Source: Prevotella sp. (lineage in GTDB: Bacteria; Bacteroidota; Bacteroidia; Bacteroidales; Bacteroidaceae). From it: 64,000 nt of DNA. Numbering within the stretch: position 1 is the stretch's first letter; every line of letters starts with the position of its first letter. The notes under the pieces were generated by a model that saw only the letters and a list, made by a program, of their open reading frames with translations, did no database searches and had not been told where the DNA came from. Shown here one piece after another: positions 17,740-25,712 of the stretch. Made by a program: the position numbers and the translations under genes. Location: the NCBI GenBank assembly GCA_017410365.1, contig JAFQQY010000020.1:62001-126000 (forward strand), read 5' to 3'.

Positions 17740-18985
17740 TATTTAATCCTTTTTTTGACGTAAATGCTTCTGACCATTGTATGTTACTTCCATCAAGAAC
17801 AGATAAAGAATACCTAAAGATAGCATCTCTGACTTTATCACCAATATTAATTCTACTGCTTGACAAATTATTGTATTCCCTATAAAAATCATTCAGATTG
17901 AAATAGTTTGTATGACATAGATTTGTGATGAGTTTGTTTGTTGCTTCTTGGAAATTGTTATTATAATCATCTTTTACTAATCTCAGATAACGTCCAACAG
18001 CTCCCATTATCCCAGAAATGGTGGTGTCTTTTACAAACCACACATAATATTGAGAATCATAGGAACAGAGTAGATTATCTATATTATATAAAGATTCCAA
18101 ATAAATATTTAAAAAAGGCTGGTTAAAATATTTATCCACCTCTTCTTCTGACACAAAATCTTCTTCATAATTTAATTCAAGATTATCTGTGCTCAAACGA
18201 ATAGGCTTTCCCATAATAAGAGATTGTAGTCCAATGATAGTAGATGAAAATATAAAATCTCCAACATTCCTTTCGCCCTTTTTTACTTTACCATACGAAT
18301 CATCTTTTTCACGTATAAGATGAACTTGTTTAGATAGTTCTTTGTCTTTAAATATTTGTAAAAACATTAATTCGTATTGATGACCAGTAGATACTTTACG
18401 CTGTCCTGCATTTAGTATGAGCATCTTGTTAATAGTCTCTTTTTCATTTAATCCACCCCAAATATAAAAGAATACATCAAAGTTCTTGTAAATTTGGGGA
18501 ATAATAGAAACATTGATACTATTACTTAAATCCAACAGTTGTTTAATTAATGATATTGACAATACCCCCGGAATATAGTAATTAGATGTCTTTAATTCAT
18601 TTATTATTGTTGACATATTGAATGTATATTCCCCAAACATATCCAAAGATTGAGTTTCAAGAGCAATCTCCGATATCTTTTTATAAAGCCAAAGGCGGTA
18701 GGTTCTTTGTAAACCGTCCAGTATATTAAACGAGCCATTGTTGATGTTTAGCTCATTGTCTTTCACATCTGCCTTATCAATTGTAATAGTTATTGGTGGA
18801 ATAGGTTCGTTTCTTTGAACGGACAAGAGTATGGAGTCTAAATATTTATTTTTTACGATTCCCCTTTGAATTTCAAACTCAAAGTTTTTTGGTGAAACGG
18901 ATACAAGATAATCCCATAGTGACATTTTTCCTAAAAACCAAGAACGACCTTGAATTCTTTTACTATCTAATATTGAAACCTTCAT
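17732..18985 (-). CDS. DGQR/ParB-like (DUF262/DndB-type) protein
   Basis: A 417-residue protein with the core of a ParB/sulfiredoxin-like domain of the DUF262/DGQHR group: PPITITIDKADV leads into FNILDGLQRTYRL, where D90-G91-x-Q93-R94 is the signature, and MLILNAGQRKVSTGHQ is the second conserved block, comparable to the ILNxTQKxV block of DndB-like proteins. Such domains are nucleotide-dependent DNA-binding or nicking modules in GmrSD, Dnd/Ssp and similar defence systems. The gene follows a membrane protein gene by 10 nt and overlaps the HEPN-like gene. The remaining C-terminal half is helical and unrecognised. The exact subfamily is uncertain. Confidence 0.65.
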   Translation of the reverse strand: MKVSILDSKRIQGRSWFLGKMSLWDYLVSVSPKNFEFEIQRGIVKNKYLDSILLSVQRNEPIPPITITIDKADVKDNELNINNGSFNILDGLQRTYRLWLYKKISEIALETQSLDMFGEYTFNMSTIINELKTSNYYIPGVLSISLIKQLLDLSNSINVSIIPQIYKNFDVFFYIWGGLNEKETINKMLILNAGQRKVSTGHQYELMFLQIFKDKELSKQVHLIREKDDSYGKVKKGERNVGDFIFSSTIIGLQSLIMGKPIRLSTDNLELNYEEDFVSEEEVDKYFNQPFLNIYLESLYNIDNLLCSYDSQYYVWFVKDTTISGIMGAVGRYLRLVKDDYNNNFQEATNKLITNLCHTNYFNLNDFYREYNNLSSSRINIGDKVRDAIFRYSLSVLDGSNIQWSEAFTSKKGLNNE

Positions 18986-18995
18986 AACGCTAATA

Positions 18996-19811
18996 TTATT
19001 TATTTGTATCTGACATATTCATTTGTTGCTGCTGTGTTAATGCTTTCTGAAAAGCATTTGCCATTTCAATCTGAGACTTAGCATTTTTATACATTTCATA
19101 ATTACCAAAGAGATAATTATCCCATAGCCCCATATCAATCTCATGTAATATCTGTTCTATCTTTTCTGGGATAGCATTACCGTTTTGATCATAAAGTACA
19201 TCAAAACAAGCCTGCTCATGCAGATATCGTAAAGACAAATATTCACCTAATCCAAAAGTTTTATACCAATCAGGGTTATAGTTTGTTTGTTTTGTTTCAC
19301 TATTATAATGACTTTTTGCTAAAACCTCCCTTACATATCTCTTTCCAAGTTCTCTAATAGTAATGTATTGGCGGTTCGCGCCAAAATACCTTTCGGCATC
19401 AATAAAAAACAAATTGTCACAATGCTTTTGATTAATCTGAAGTATTATTCCATCTATTTCCTTCTCGTCAATAATTCTTTCGGCAAAATGAATTCTATGG
19501 ATGTTAAACGTCTCATTTGCAGGAACAATAATCGGAATTCCTAATTTGTGCAACAACACTATGATTGTTCTTTTTTGCGCAATAGTTAAATCTGTATTGA
19601 ATTGGTTCTCTGCTTTAACATAGGATTGACCATCGTAATGCCTAATAATGTTTAATGCTTTTATGGCAATATTACGTACTTCAGCCATTCTTTCGTCTTC
19701 TTTTGCTTTTTGGTATTTGTTACCAAAGAAAGCACCGACCCAACCACCAAGAACTGCTGCAAGGATGGGGATAAGGACATATGCACCGATATTAAATGTA
19801 GTAGGTTCCAT
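18996..19811 (-). CDS. Membrane-anchored protein of unknown function
   Basis: A 271-residue protein with one N-terminal transmembrane helix (about residues 8-30, a Gly-rich run ending GGWVGAFFG) followed by a charged linker and a mainly helical cytoplasmic domain. No catalytic signature was recognised; conserved-looking segments are AERYFGANRQY and GLGEYLSLRYLHEQ. It is the upstream member of a run of three closely spaced, AT-rich genes with the DGQR and HEPN-like genes. A membrane sensor or effector role in the same system is possible but speculative. Confidence 0.6.
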   Translation of the reverse strand: MEPTTFNIGAYVLIPILAAVLGGWVGAFFGNKYQKAKEDERMAEVRNIAIKALNIIRHYDGQSYVKAENQFNTDLTIAQKRTIIVLLHKLGIPIIVPANETFNIHRIHFAERIIDEKEIDGIILQINQKHCDNLFFIDAERYFGANRQYITIRELGKRYVREVLAKSHYNSETKQTNYNPDWYKTFGLGEYLSLRYLHEQACFDVLYDQNGNAIPEKIEQILHEIDMGLWDNYLFGNYEMYKNAKSQIEMANAFQKALTQQQQMNMSDTNK

Positions 19812-19825
19812 AATCTATATGCTTG

Positions 19826-20157
19826 TTATTTGTTATTATTGTATTCTTCTCGTGTTATTGGAGTCTCAGGATCTACGATGAGCACTTCATCGTAGGTCAG
19901 GCCATATAGGTGATAGACGAGGAGGTCGATTTCTGATTCTTCTTTTGAAGTGTCAGCATCTGACAACTTGCCTTGAAGAATTGCATTGACCATTTCTTCT
20001 ATCTGTACCTTTTGCTTTTCTGAAGTATTGGGAAGTTTGACTTGCTTCACATATTCTGCTTTGATGGCAAGATTCAGAAATTTCGTAGCGAAAAGATAAT
20101 TCATGAGTTTCGAGTTGAGAATGCCTAACAAGTAACGCAGAGAGTCTATTTAAATCT
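19826..20157 (-). pseudogene. 3' fragment of an Eco57I/type IIG-like restriction-methylase
   Basis: The reading frame from IDSLRYLLGILNSKLMNYLF to the end (NAILQGK, then IDLLVYHLYGLTYDEV) is the characteristic C-terminus of Eco57I-like restriction-modification methylases with a TaqI-like specificity domain. Full proteins are typically around 1000 residues or more; only about 110 remain. The frame is closed by a TAA exactly where homology starts, near 20157. Upstream lies a promoter box and an ATG opening a different frame (MKDLNRLSALLV). So a foreign promoter/start has been joined to the methylase stub. The ATG version starting MLGILNSK could be translated but would lack the catalytic region. 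Confidence 0.65.
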
Positions 20158-20190
20158 TTCATTATTTACACATTTTATTGGCGTATTTCG

Positions 20191-20198
20191 CAAAGTTA
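20191..20198 (-). promoter_or_regulatory. Promoter -7 box before the methylase stub
   Basis: TAACTTTG on the minus strand sits 29 nt before the ATG of the out-of-frame 69-codon ORF at 19953-20162. It could drive the downstream membrane protein, DGQR and HEPN-like genes, since no other promoter is evident between them. Confidence 0.45.
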
Positions 20199-20337
20199 GT
20201 GATAATATGCGAAACCACGTATTTTATCAGCAACTTTTTTGTTTCATGAGGATAATTTTAATAGTTAAAAGTTGAAAAACTGTAGGCTTATAAGATTATT
20301 CAGAGCGCAAACTTTTACTCTCATTCTCGTATGTTCC

Positions 20338-20402
20338 CAGTAAGTGGCGTTCTGACTGGCAGTTTGTAGGCCAAAAACTGTCAGTCAGAACGCCACTTAC
20401 TG
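20338..20402. repeat. 28-bp near-perfect inverted repeat
   Basis: CAGTAAGTGGCGTTCTGACT and eight more bases (20338-20365) are matched by their complement at 20375-20402, with one G-T wobble and a 9-nt centre. It lies between the methylase stub and the RhuM-Fic terminator. It has no following T-tract, so it does not look like an ordinary terminator; a mobile-element or recombination-site remnant is possible. Confidence 0.85.
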
Positions 20403-20435
20403 AAATTTATAGCTATTTTTATGGGGTAAAGTATT

Positions 20436-20471
20436 TAGAAAAATGCCAGACCTCTATAAGAAATCTGGCAT
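20436..20471 (-). terminator. Terminator of the RhuM-Fic gene
   Basis: On the minus strand ATGCCAGA and TCTGGCAT (8 bp, 13-nt loop; 20443-20471) are followed by TTTTTC. It is 56 nt beyond the stop codon of the RhuM-Fic gene. Confidence 0.65.
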
Positions 20472-20526
20472 ATCACGATTTTATTGTTTCGATAAAAGTC
20501 CGACTGCTCATATTCAGGCAGTCCAT

Positions 20527-21504
20527 TCACTCATCATTGCTTTTGTTTATAAGATTAACGACAACTTTCACCATAACATCTTTTTCCTCTGTCCTGCTCT
20601 CGGCTATCATAAGCGTGAGGGCTACAAGGGTGTTGTCTGCTAACCTCTTGGTGCCGTCTTCACGATAAAGGATGCCATTGTTGTTTAAGAACCATAGGAA
20701 CAGGGTGGCGGCAATGCGCTTATTTCCGTCACTGAACGAGTGATTTTTGGTGACAAGATAGAGCAGCATGGCGGCTTTCTCTTCAACACTTGGATAAAGT
20801 TCTTCGCCACCAAAAGTCTGATATATCTGAGCAATACTGCTTTTAAACGAATCGTCCTTCTCGTTGCCAAAGAGTTTGCTGCCTCCAAACTTGTCACGAA
20901 GTGCACGGATAGCCTCCATTGCGTTGTCGTAGGTGGCATGGAATTTTTCTTCAGGTGTTGTTTCCTTAACTACCAATCGCTGGTAATCGTAGTCATCAAG
21001 GGTGTCGAGAGCGTATGTATAGTCAACCACTACATCAAAAAGCGCGTTGGTTTCATCGGTGGAAAGCACTGGCTGATTCTGAATAGTACGTCCAAGCATC
21101 CCCACAAGTTGGCGCAACTCACCTATCTGCTCCTTGTGGATACGCTCGTTGACGGCATAGCCTTTAACCAGGTAATCCTTGATGATTTGGCGTGCCCATA
21201 TACGAAAAGCCGTACCGCGTTTGCTTTTTACTCGATAGCCCACAGAGATGATGACATCAAGGTTATAATACGGAACAGGCTTCTTGATTCCATTAACGTG
21301 TATTTTTTGCACGTTATTATCACGCTCCAATTCTCCTTCTTTAAAAACGTTGATAACATGCCTACGGATATTGGATTCTTCTTTGTCAAATAGCATTGCC
21401 ATCTGACTGGTAGATAACCACACCGTCTCGCTCTCCAGACGAACATCTATTTGTGTTTGTCCGTCCTCTGTCTGATATATAATGATTTTATTATCTGTAT
21501 CCAT
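20527..21504 (-). CDS. RhuM-Fic/Doc fusion protein
   Basis: A 325-residue protein with an N-terminal RhuM-type domain (about 1-130; TVWLSTSQMAMLFDKEESNI, YYNLDVIISVGYRVKSKRG) and a C-terminal Fic/Doc domain (about 150-320) with the active-site loop H255-SFSDGNKR-263, matching HxFxxGNxR. Fic domains transfer AMP or other nucleotide moieties to target proteins, and Doc phosphorylates EF-Tu; the target here is unknown. In Fic enzymes the His is catalytic and the Asp binds metal; both are intact. It marks the right end of the accessory island, has its own promoter box and ends in a hairpin. Members of this fusion are spread by mobile elements and may act as toxins. Confidence 0.88.
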   Translation of the reverse strand: MDTDNKIIIYQTEDGQTQIDVRLESETVWLSTSQMAMLFDKEESNIRRHVINVFKEGELERDNNVQKIHVNGIKKPVPYYNLDVIISVGYRVKSKRGTAFRIWARQIIKDYLVKGYAVNERIHKEQIGELRQLVGMLGRTIQNQPVLSTDETNALFDVVVDYTYALDTLDDYDYQRLVVKETTPEEKFHATYDNAMEAIRALRDKFGGSKLFGNEKDDSFKSSIAQIYQTFGGEELYPSVEEKAAMLLYLVTKNHSFSDGNKRIAATLFLWFLNNNGILYREDGTKRLADNTLVALTLMIAESRTEEKDVMVKVVVNLINKSNDE

Positions 21505-21540
21505 ATTTTTATTATCTACAAAACATTACAGATGTGCATG

Positions 21541-21548
21541 CAAAGATA
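21541..21548 (-). promoter_or_regulatory. Promoter -7 box of the RhuM-Fic gene
   Basis: TATCTTTG on the minus strand, 37 nt before the start codon, matches the TAnnTTTG element. Confidence 0.55.
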
Positions 21549-21632
21549 TTTAAATTATTGGAATTTATAGAATAATTGATTGTATAAATAGAATTTTTCA
21601 TCGGCATTTGGCCTATCAACCTTAAAAACAAT

Positions 21633-22739
21633 TCAATCTTTCAGTTTCCTATAGGTAAGGGCGGCAAGGAGGTTGAACAGAAGGGCAAAGGCAAAGAGGG
21701 CGGCATAATTAATCCAAAGTTCAACGACGGTTGTACCTTTAAGATATATCGAGCGAAGTATCTCAACAAAATAGCGTGGCGGCAGGATTAGCGTGAAACG
21801 CTGCGCCCACTCTGGCATGGAGTCGATAGGCGTGAGAAGTCCGCTCATGAGCATGAAGGTGATGATGAAAAAGAACATAACGAACATCGTCTGCTGCATG
21901 GTGTCAGAGAAATTGGCTATGGTAAGACTGAAACCTGAGATGGTGAGGATGAAGAGCGTAGCACCGAGGTATATGGCTGCCACTGAACCAACTGGAACAA
22001 GGCCATATACCAGCCATGCAACAATGATTGCCACGGTGAGCACGAAATAGCCGATGAACCAATAAGGCACCAGTTTGGAGAGTACGAAAACGAAGCGTGA
22101 GACGGGCGTCACGTTTATCTGTTCGATAGAACCGTTTTCCTTCTCGCCAACGATGCTCAGTGCTGGCAGGAATCCGCAGATAAGGATGAAAAGAATAATC
22201 ATCAGTGCCGGAATCATATAGTGGCGGTAGTTGAGCGTGGGATTATAGCGGTTGATGACTGTCACCAGTTCAGAAACACCTGCCTGACTCCTCTCGCCAC
22301 GCAGTTCTCCCAACGTGCGCGCAACGGTCTGCATGACATACTGCATGCCCATGGCTCCCTTTGTGGCATTCACACCATTGGCAACTATACTTATGCGTGC
22401 CGGAGCGGATGTAGCCATGTCGCGCTCGAAATGGCGCGGTATCTGAACGATGACATCGGCATCGCCCTGCTCCATCGCTGCCATGGCATGCTGATAGTCG
22501 GCAGAAAGATGCGACAACGTGAGATAACTGGAAGCATCTATATGTGAGGCTATGCGACGAGAGGCTGCAGAGCGGTCGAAATCAACCAGTGCCACATTTA
22601 CATTACGCACGTCCATGGTCATAATGAGTGGCATGAGCAGCATCACCAATATGGGGAATGCCACTATCAGCTTGGGCAGAAACGAACTGCGACGAATCTG
22701 CAGAAACTCTTTTTGCAACAGTACTATAAACGCACGCAT
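21633..22739 (-). CDS. ABC-2 type efflux permease (YbhR/YhiI-like)
   Basis: A 368-residue inner-membrane permease. It has one N-terminal membrane helix (about 25-42), a large periplasmic domain (about 43-175; VNVALVDFDRSAASRRI) and five or so helices in the C-terminal half, the layout of ABC-2 exporters such as YbhS/YbhR. It is last in a six-gene minus-strand cluster with TolC-like, HlyD-like, two ATPase and one other permease gene; the paired permease ends 9 nt upstream. The complex would expel a small hydrophobic compound or drug through the outer membrane. Substrate cannot be read from sequence. Confidence 0.88.
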   Translation of the reverse strand: MRAFIVLLQKEFLQIRRSSFLPKLIVAFPILVMLLMPLIMTMDVRNVNVALVDFDRSAASRRIASHIDASSYLTLSHLSADYQHAMAAMEQGDADVIVQIPRHFERDMATSAPARISIVANGVNATKGAMGMQYVMQTVARTLGELRGERSQAGVSELVTVINRYNPTLNYRHYMIPALMIILFILICGFLPALSIVGEKENGSIEQINVTPVSRFVFVLSKLVPYWFIGYFVLTVAIIVAWLVYGLVPVGSVAAIYLGATLFILTISGFSLTIANFSDTMQQTMFVMFFFIITFMLMSGLLTPIDSMPEWAQRFTLILPPRYFVEILRSIYLKGTTVVELWINYAALFAFALLFNLLAALTYRKLKD

Positions 22740-22748
22740 GGTATAATA

Positions 22749-23843
22749 TTATTCGAGTTTGTCGTTAAACTTCTTCAGTGATATGCTTATCAGGGCTACT
22801 GTCATGCTGAGCAGTATGAGGCAGTGCTGCCACACCTCAGCAAGAGGCAGGCCTTGAATCATCATCTTGCGCACGGCATCGATATACCAACGCGCCGGAA
22901 CGATGTTGGACACCACCTGAAAGAACAGAGGAAGATTCTCTATAGGGAAGAGCAGACCTGAGAGCATCAGGATGGGCATCATAAGAACCACCGCCGAGAT
23001 GAGCAGTGCTGCCACCTGTGTGCCGGCTATGGTCGATACAAGCAAACCGAGCGATAGCGACAGCACGAGATAAAGCAATGACAGTATGAATATGCCGGCT
23101 ACACCACCCGACATAGGCACGCCAAGCATGTAGCGGGCCAAAAGGAGTATGGCAACAAGCACGATGCAGGAGATTACGAAATAAGGAATCATCTTGGCGA
23201 AGATAATCTTTGCCGGACGAACGGGCGACACGAGCAGAACCTCCATCGTGCCCATCTCCTTTTCGCGCACTATCGACACGGAGGTCATCATGGCACACAC
23301 GAGGATGAAGATGAGTCCCATGATACCGGGAACAAAGTTGTAGGCACTCTTCATCTGCGGATTGAACATCATGCGCGTCTCGAACATAGCCTGCTGCGAC
23401 GCACTGCCCAACAGTATGTTTTGCAGATAGGCAGTTGCCATGCCCGCCGTATTAACGTTGGAGGCATCTACTATGAGTTGGATGATTGGTTTTACTGGCA
23501 CTCCCGCTGCTGCCAGCTGCGCCCTACGGTCGTAGTCGCGGGCAAACACCACCACGGCACTTGCCTTACCGCTGCGCAACAACTGATCGGCCTGAGCTGA
23601 CGGGATATAGCCGCAAAACGTGAAATACTCGTTCTGCGACAACCGTTCTACGGCATCGCGAACACCATCGGTACGCTCTTCTGCCACCACAGCCACTCTG
23701 ATGTTGTTGACCTCGGTAGAGATGGCAAAGCCGAAGAGCACCATCAGCATGACGGGGATAAGCATCACGACGAGCATCGTGCGCTTGTCGCGGAGTATGT
23801 GGAGCGACTCTTTCCTTACGAATGATATGAAGTTGCCTTTCAT
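22749..23843 (-). CDS. ABC-2 type efflux permease (YbhS-like)
   Basis: A 364-residue inner-membrane permease, paralogous to the next gene, with the same topology: one N-terminal helix, a periplasmic domain (NIRVAVVAEERTDGVRDAV) and a C-terminal helical bundle that includes VREKEMGTMEVLLVSPV, a typical ABC-2 coupling segment. I set the start at MKGNFISFVRKES because it has AGAGGAGG upstream and lies 7 nt after the ATPase stop; the open frame extends 24 codons further into the ATPase gene. It likely forms a heterodimer with the downstream permease. Confidence 0.88.
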   Translation of the reverse strand: MKGNFISFVRKESLHILRDKRTMLVVMLIPVMLMVLFGFAISTEVNNIRVAVVAEERTDGVRDAVERLSQNEYFTFCGYIPSAQADQLLRSGKASAVVVFARDYDRRAQLAAAGVPVKPIIQLIVDASNVNTAGMATAYLQNILLGSASQQAMFETRMMFNPQMKSAYNFVPGIMGLIFILVCAMMTSVSIVREKEMGTMEVLLVSPVRPAKIIFAKMIPYFVISCIVLVAILLLARYMLGVPMSGGVAGIFILSLLYLVLSLSLGLLVSTIAGTQVAALLISAVVLMMPILMLSGLLFPIENLPLFFQVVSNIVPARWYIDAVRKMMIQGLPLAEVWQHCLILLSMTVALISISLKKFNDKLE

Positions 23844-23850
23844 CGGTTTC

Positions 23851-24591
23851 TTATCCTCCTCTCTGTGCACTGCGCGCCAGAATACGGAACACCTCGTCCA
23901 TTGTATCGGCGGCATATTGTTGTTTTAGTTGTGCCGGAGTGTCCAGCGCATGCACCTCACCATCGACCATTATCGACACTCGATGACAATATTCGGCCTC
24001 ATCCATGTAGTGGGTGGTAACGAAGATGGTGGTTCCGCCGGCAGCCGTCTCATAGATTAGTTCCCAGAACTGGCGACGAGTAATGGGATCGACGCCTCCC
24101 GTGGGTTCGTCGAGGAACACCACCTCGGGCTCATGTATGGTGGCAATGGCAAATGCCAGTTTCTGCTTCCAACCCAAGGGCAGCGAACCGACAAGGGTAT
24201 TGCGCTCGTCGAGAAAACTGAGACGTGAGAGCATAGCCTTGCCCCGCTCGTCAATCTGGCGCAACGAAAGTCCATATACCGTGGCATAAAGACGTATGTT
24301 CTCCCACACGGTAAGGTCGTTGTAGAGCGAGAAACGCTGACTCATATACCCGATGTGGCGCTTTATCTTCTCGCCCTCGCCCATGATGCTGCAACCAGCC
24401 ACAGTGCCTCCGCCCGATGTAGGCCTGCTCAATCCGCACAGCATACGCATGGCTGTGGTCTTGCCGGCGCCGTTGGCTCCGAGAAAACCGAATATCTCGC
24501 CTTTCTCGACATCAAACGATATATTGTTGACGGCAATGAAATCGCCGAATCGCTTGGTAAGGTTTTTCACTGAAATGACAATGTCGCTCAT
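23851..24591 (-). CDS. ABC transporter ATPase with degenerate signature
   Basis: A 246-residue ATPase for the efflux system. Walker A is GANGAGKTT, Walker B is VVFLDEPTGGVD and the switch His is in FVTTHYMDEAEYC. The signature is LPLGWKQKLA instead of LSGGQ, a substitution known from one half of YbhF-like double ATPases. It overlaps the upstream ATPase gene by 4 nt, so the two nucleotide-binding halves that are fused in YbhF are here separate coupled genes. The upstream partner has an intact signature, so one of the two composite ATP sites may be weak. Confidence 0.9.
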   Translation of the reverse strand: MSDIVISVKNLTKRFGDFIAVNNISFDVEKGEIFGFLGANGAGKTTAMRMLCGLSRPTSGGGTVAGCSIMGEGEKIKRHIGYMSQRFSLYNDLTVWENIRLYATVYGLSLRQIDERGKAMLSRLSFLDERNTLVGSLPLGWKQKLAFAIATIHEPEVVFLDEPTGGVDPITRRQFWELIYETAAGGTTIFVTTHYMDEAEYCHRVSIMVDGEVHALDTPAQLKQQYAADTMDEVFRILARSAQRGG

Positions 24592-25490
24592 CGCTTCATC
24601 AGTTTAATAAACATATCCTCAATAGTTGGTTCTGCCGGCACTATCTCCAACCCGCCGATAGCGTTCAGTTCTCTTAAAAACCCATCCGCAACAAACGAGT
24701 GGTCGGCCACAAGATGGTGGTACTCGCCGAAGGGATAGCAGTCGGCAACTCCCTCTGCGCACCGAGCCGCTCCAAGCAAGGCAAACATATTGTTGGCCTT
24801 AATGGCATAGAGAGGTTGGTTGAAACCGGCAACAATACCTTTAGGTGTGTCGATGCCAAGAAGGCGTCCTTCGTTGCACAGTGCTATGCGGTCGCAACGG
24901 CCGGCCTCATCCATATAAGGAGTAGATACCACTATCGTGATGCCATGGTTCTTGAGTGTGGCGAGCATGTCCCACAGTTCGCTGCGCGACACGGCATCGA
25001 TACCTGTGGTCGGTTCGTCGAGCAACAGCACACTGGGCTTATGAATCAAAGCACAAGAGAGTGCCAGCTTCTGCTTCATGCCGCCTGATAGTTTTCCTGC
25101 AAGACGGTCCTTGAATGGTTCTATCTGACTATAGACGGGAGCCACCAAACTGTACGACTCCTTGATGCTCACGCCAAACAGTGCTGCAAAGAAATTAAGG
25201 TTCTCCTCCACGGTGAGGTCGGGATATAACGAGAATCTGCCTGGCATATAGCCTACTCGTCTGCGTATGTCTATATAGTCTTTTACAATATCACACCCAT
25301 CGACAATGGCTGTTCCTCCATCGGGATTGATAAGCGTGGCGAGCAGACGAAAGAGTGTGGTCTTACCGGCACCATCTGGCCCGATAAGTCCGAACAGTTC
25401 GCCGCGCTGCACCTCAAACGAAACGTCACGAAGTGCCTGCACCTTACCGTAGTTCTTCGACAGGTTGTGTATTTTTATTGCGGTTTTCAA
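24588..25490 (-). CDS. ABC transporter ATPase
   Basis: A 300-residue ATPase. Walker A is GPDGAGKTTLF, the signature LSGGMKQKLALS, Walker B VLLLDEPTTGID, and the H-loop is replaced by STPYMDEAGRC, with Pro where His is usual. A C-terminal extension of about 80 residues follows the core. It is coupled to the second ATPase. The 219-nt gap upstream to the HlyD gene holds octamer-like GGAGTTTA and TTCTTCAC repeats and a GC-rich palindrome rather than a clear promoter, so readthrough from the HlyD gene is assumed. Confidence 0.9.
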   Translation of the reverse strand: MKTAIKIHNLSKNYGKVQALRDVSFEVQRGELFGLIGPDGAGKTTLFRLLATLINPDGGTAIVDGCDIVKDYIDIRRRVGYMPGRFSLYPDLTVEENLNFFAALFGVSIKESYSLVAPVYSQIEPFKDRLAGKLSGGMKQKLALSCALIHKPSVLLLDEPTTGIDAVSRSELWDMLATLKNHGITIVVSTPYMDEAGRCDRIALCNEGRLLGIDTPKGIVAGFNQPLYAIKANNMFALLGAARCAEGVADCYPFGEYHHLVADHSFVADGFLRELNAIGGLEIVPAEPTIEDMFIKLMKR

Positions 25491-25494
25491 TTTA

Positions 25495-25712
25495 TATTTA
25501 GGAGTTTAGGAGTTCAAACGGATGCTTTGTTTTGAGAAGTTTAGGAGTGAAGGAGTGACGCTTCGCTTAGGAGTGGAGACGGATGCGTAGGATAATCTAA
25601 GAACCTTAGACTTTTTTAAAGCGGTAGCAAATTCTTCACTTTTCACTCTTCACTTAATAGATTCTTCATTCTTCACTCATTCCTCCCCACGGGGAGGTCA
25701 GGTGGGGGCTTA
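25495..25712. repeat. Repeat-filled spacer between ATPase and HlyD genes
   Basis: Repeated GGAGTTTA/GGAGTGAA words (25499-25600), a CTTCACTT/CTTCATTC run (25630-25680) and the palindrome CCTCCCC-AC-GGGGAGG (25682-25697) fill this gap. No ORF or promoter is seen. The GC-rich part runs into the stop codon of the HlyD-like gene. Confidence 0.6.

Noticed and set aside
19953-20162. 69-codon ORF starting MKDLNRLSALLV as a real gene
   Set aside because: It has a promoter and ATG, but after about 12 codons it reads out of frame through the methylase stub, giving a Ser/His/Arg-rich nonsense tail. Treated as a rearrangement joint.
20338-20402. Insertion sequence terminal repeats
   Set aside because: The arms are only 9 nt apart and no transposase is nearby, so they cannot be the ends of an intact IS; kept only as an inverted repeat.
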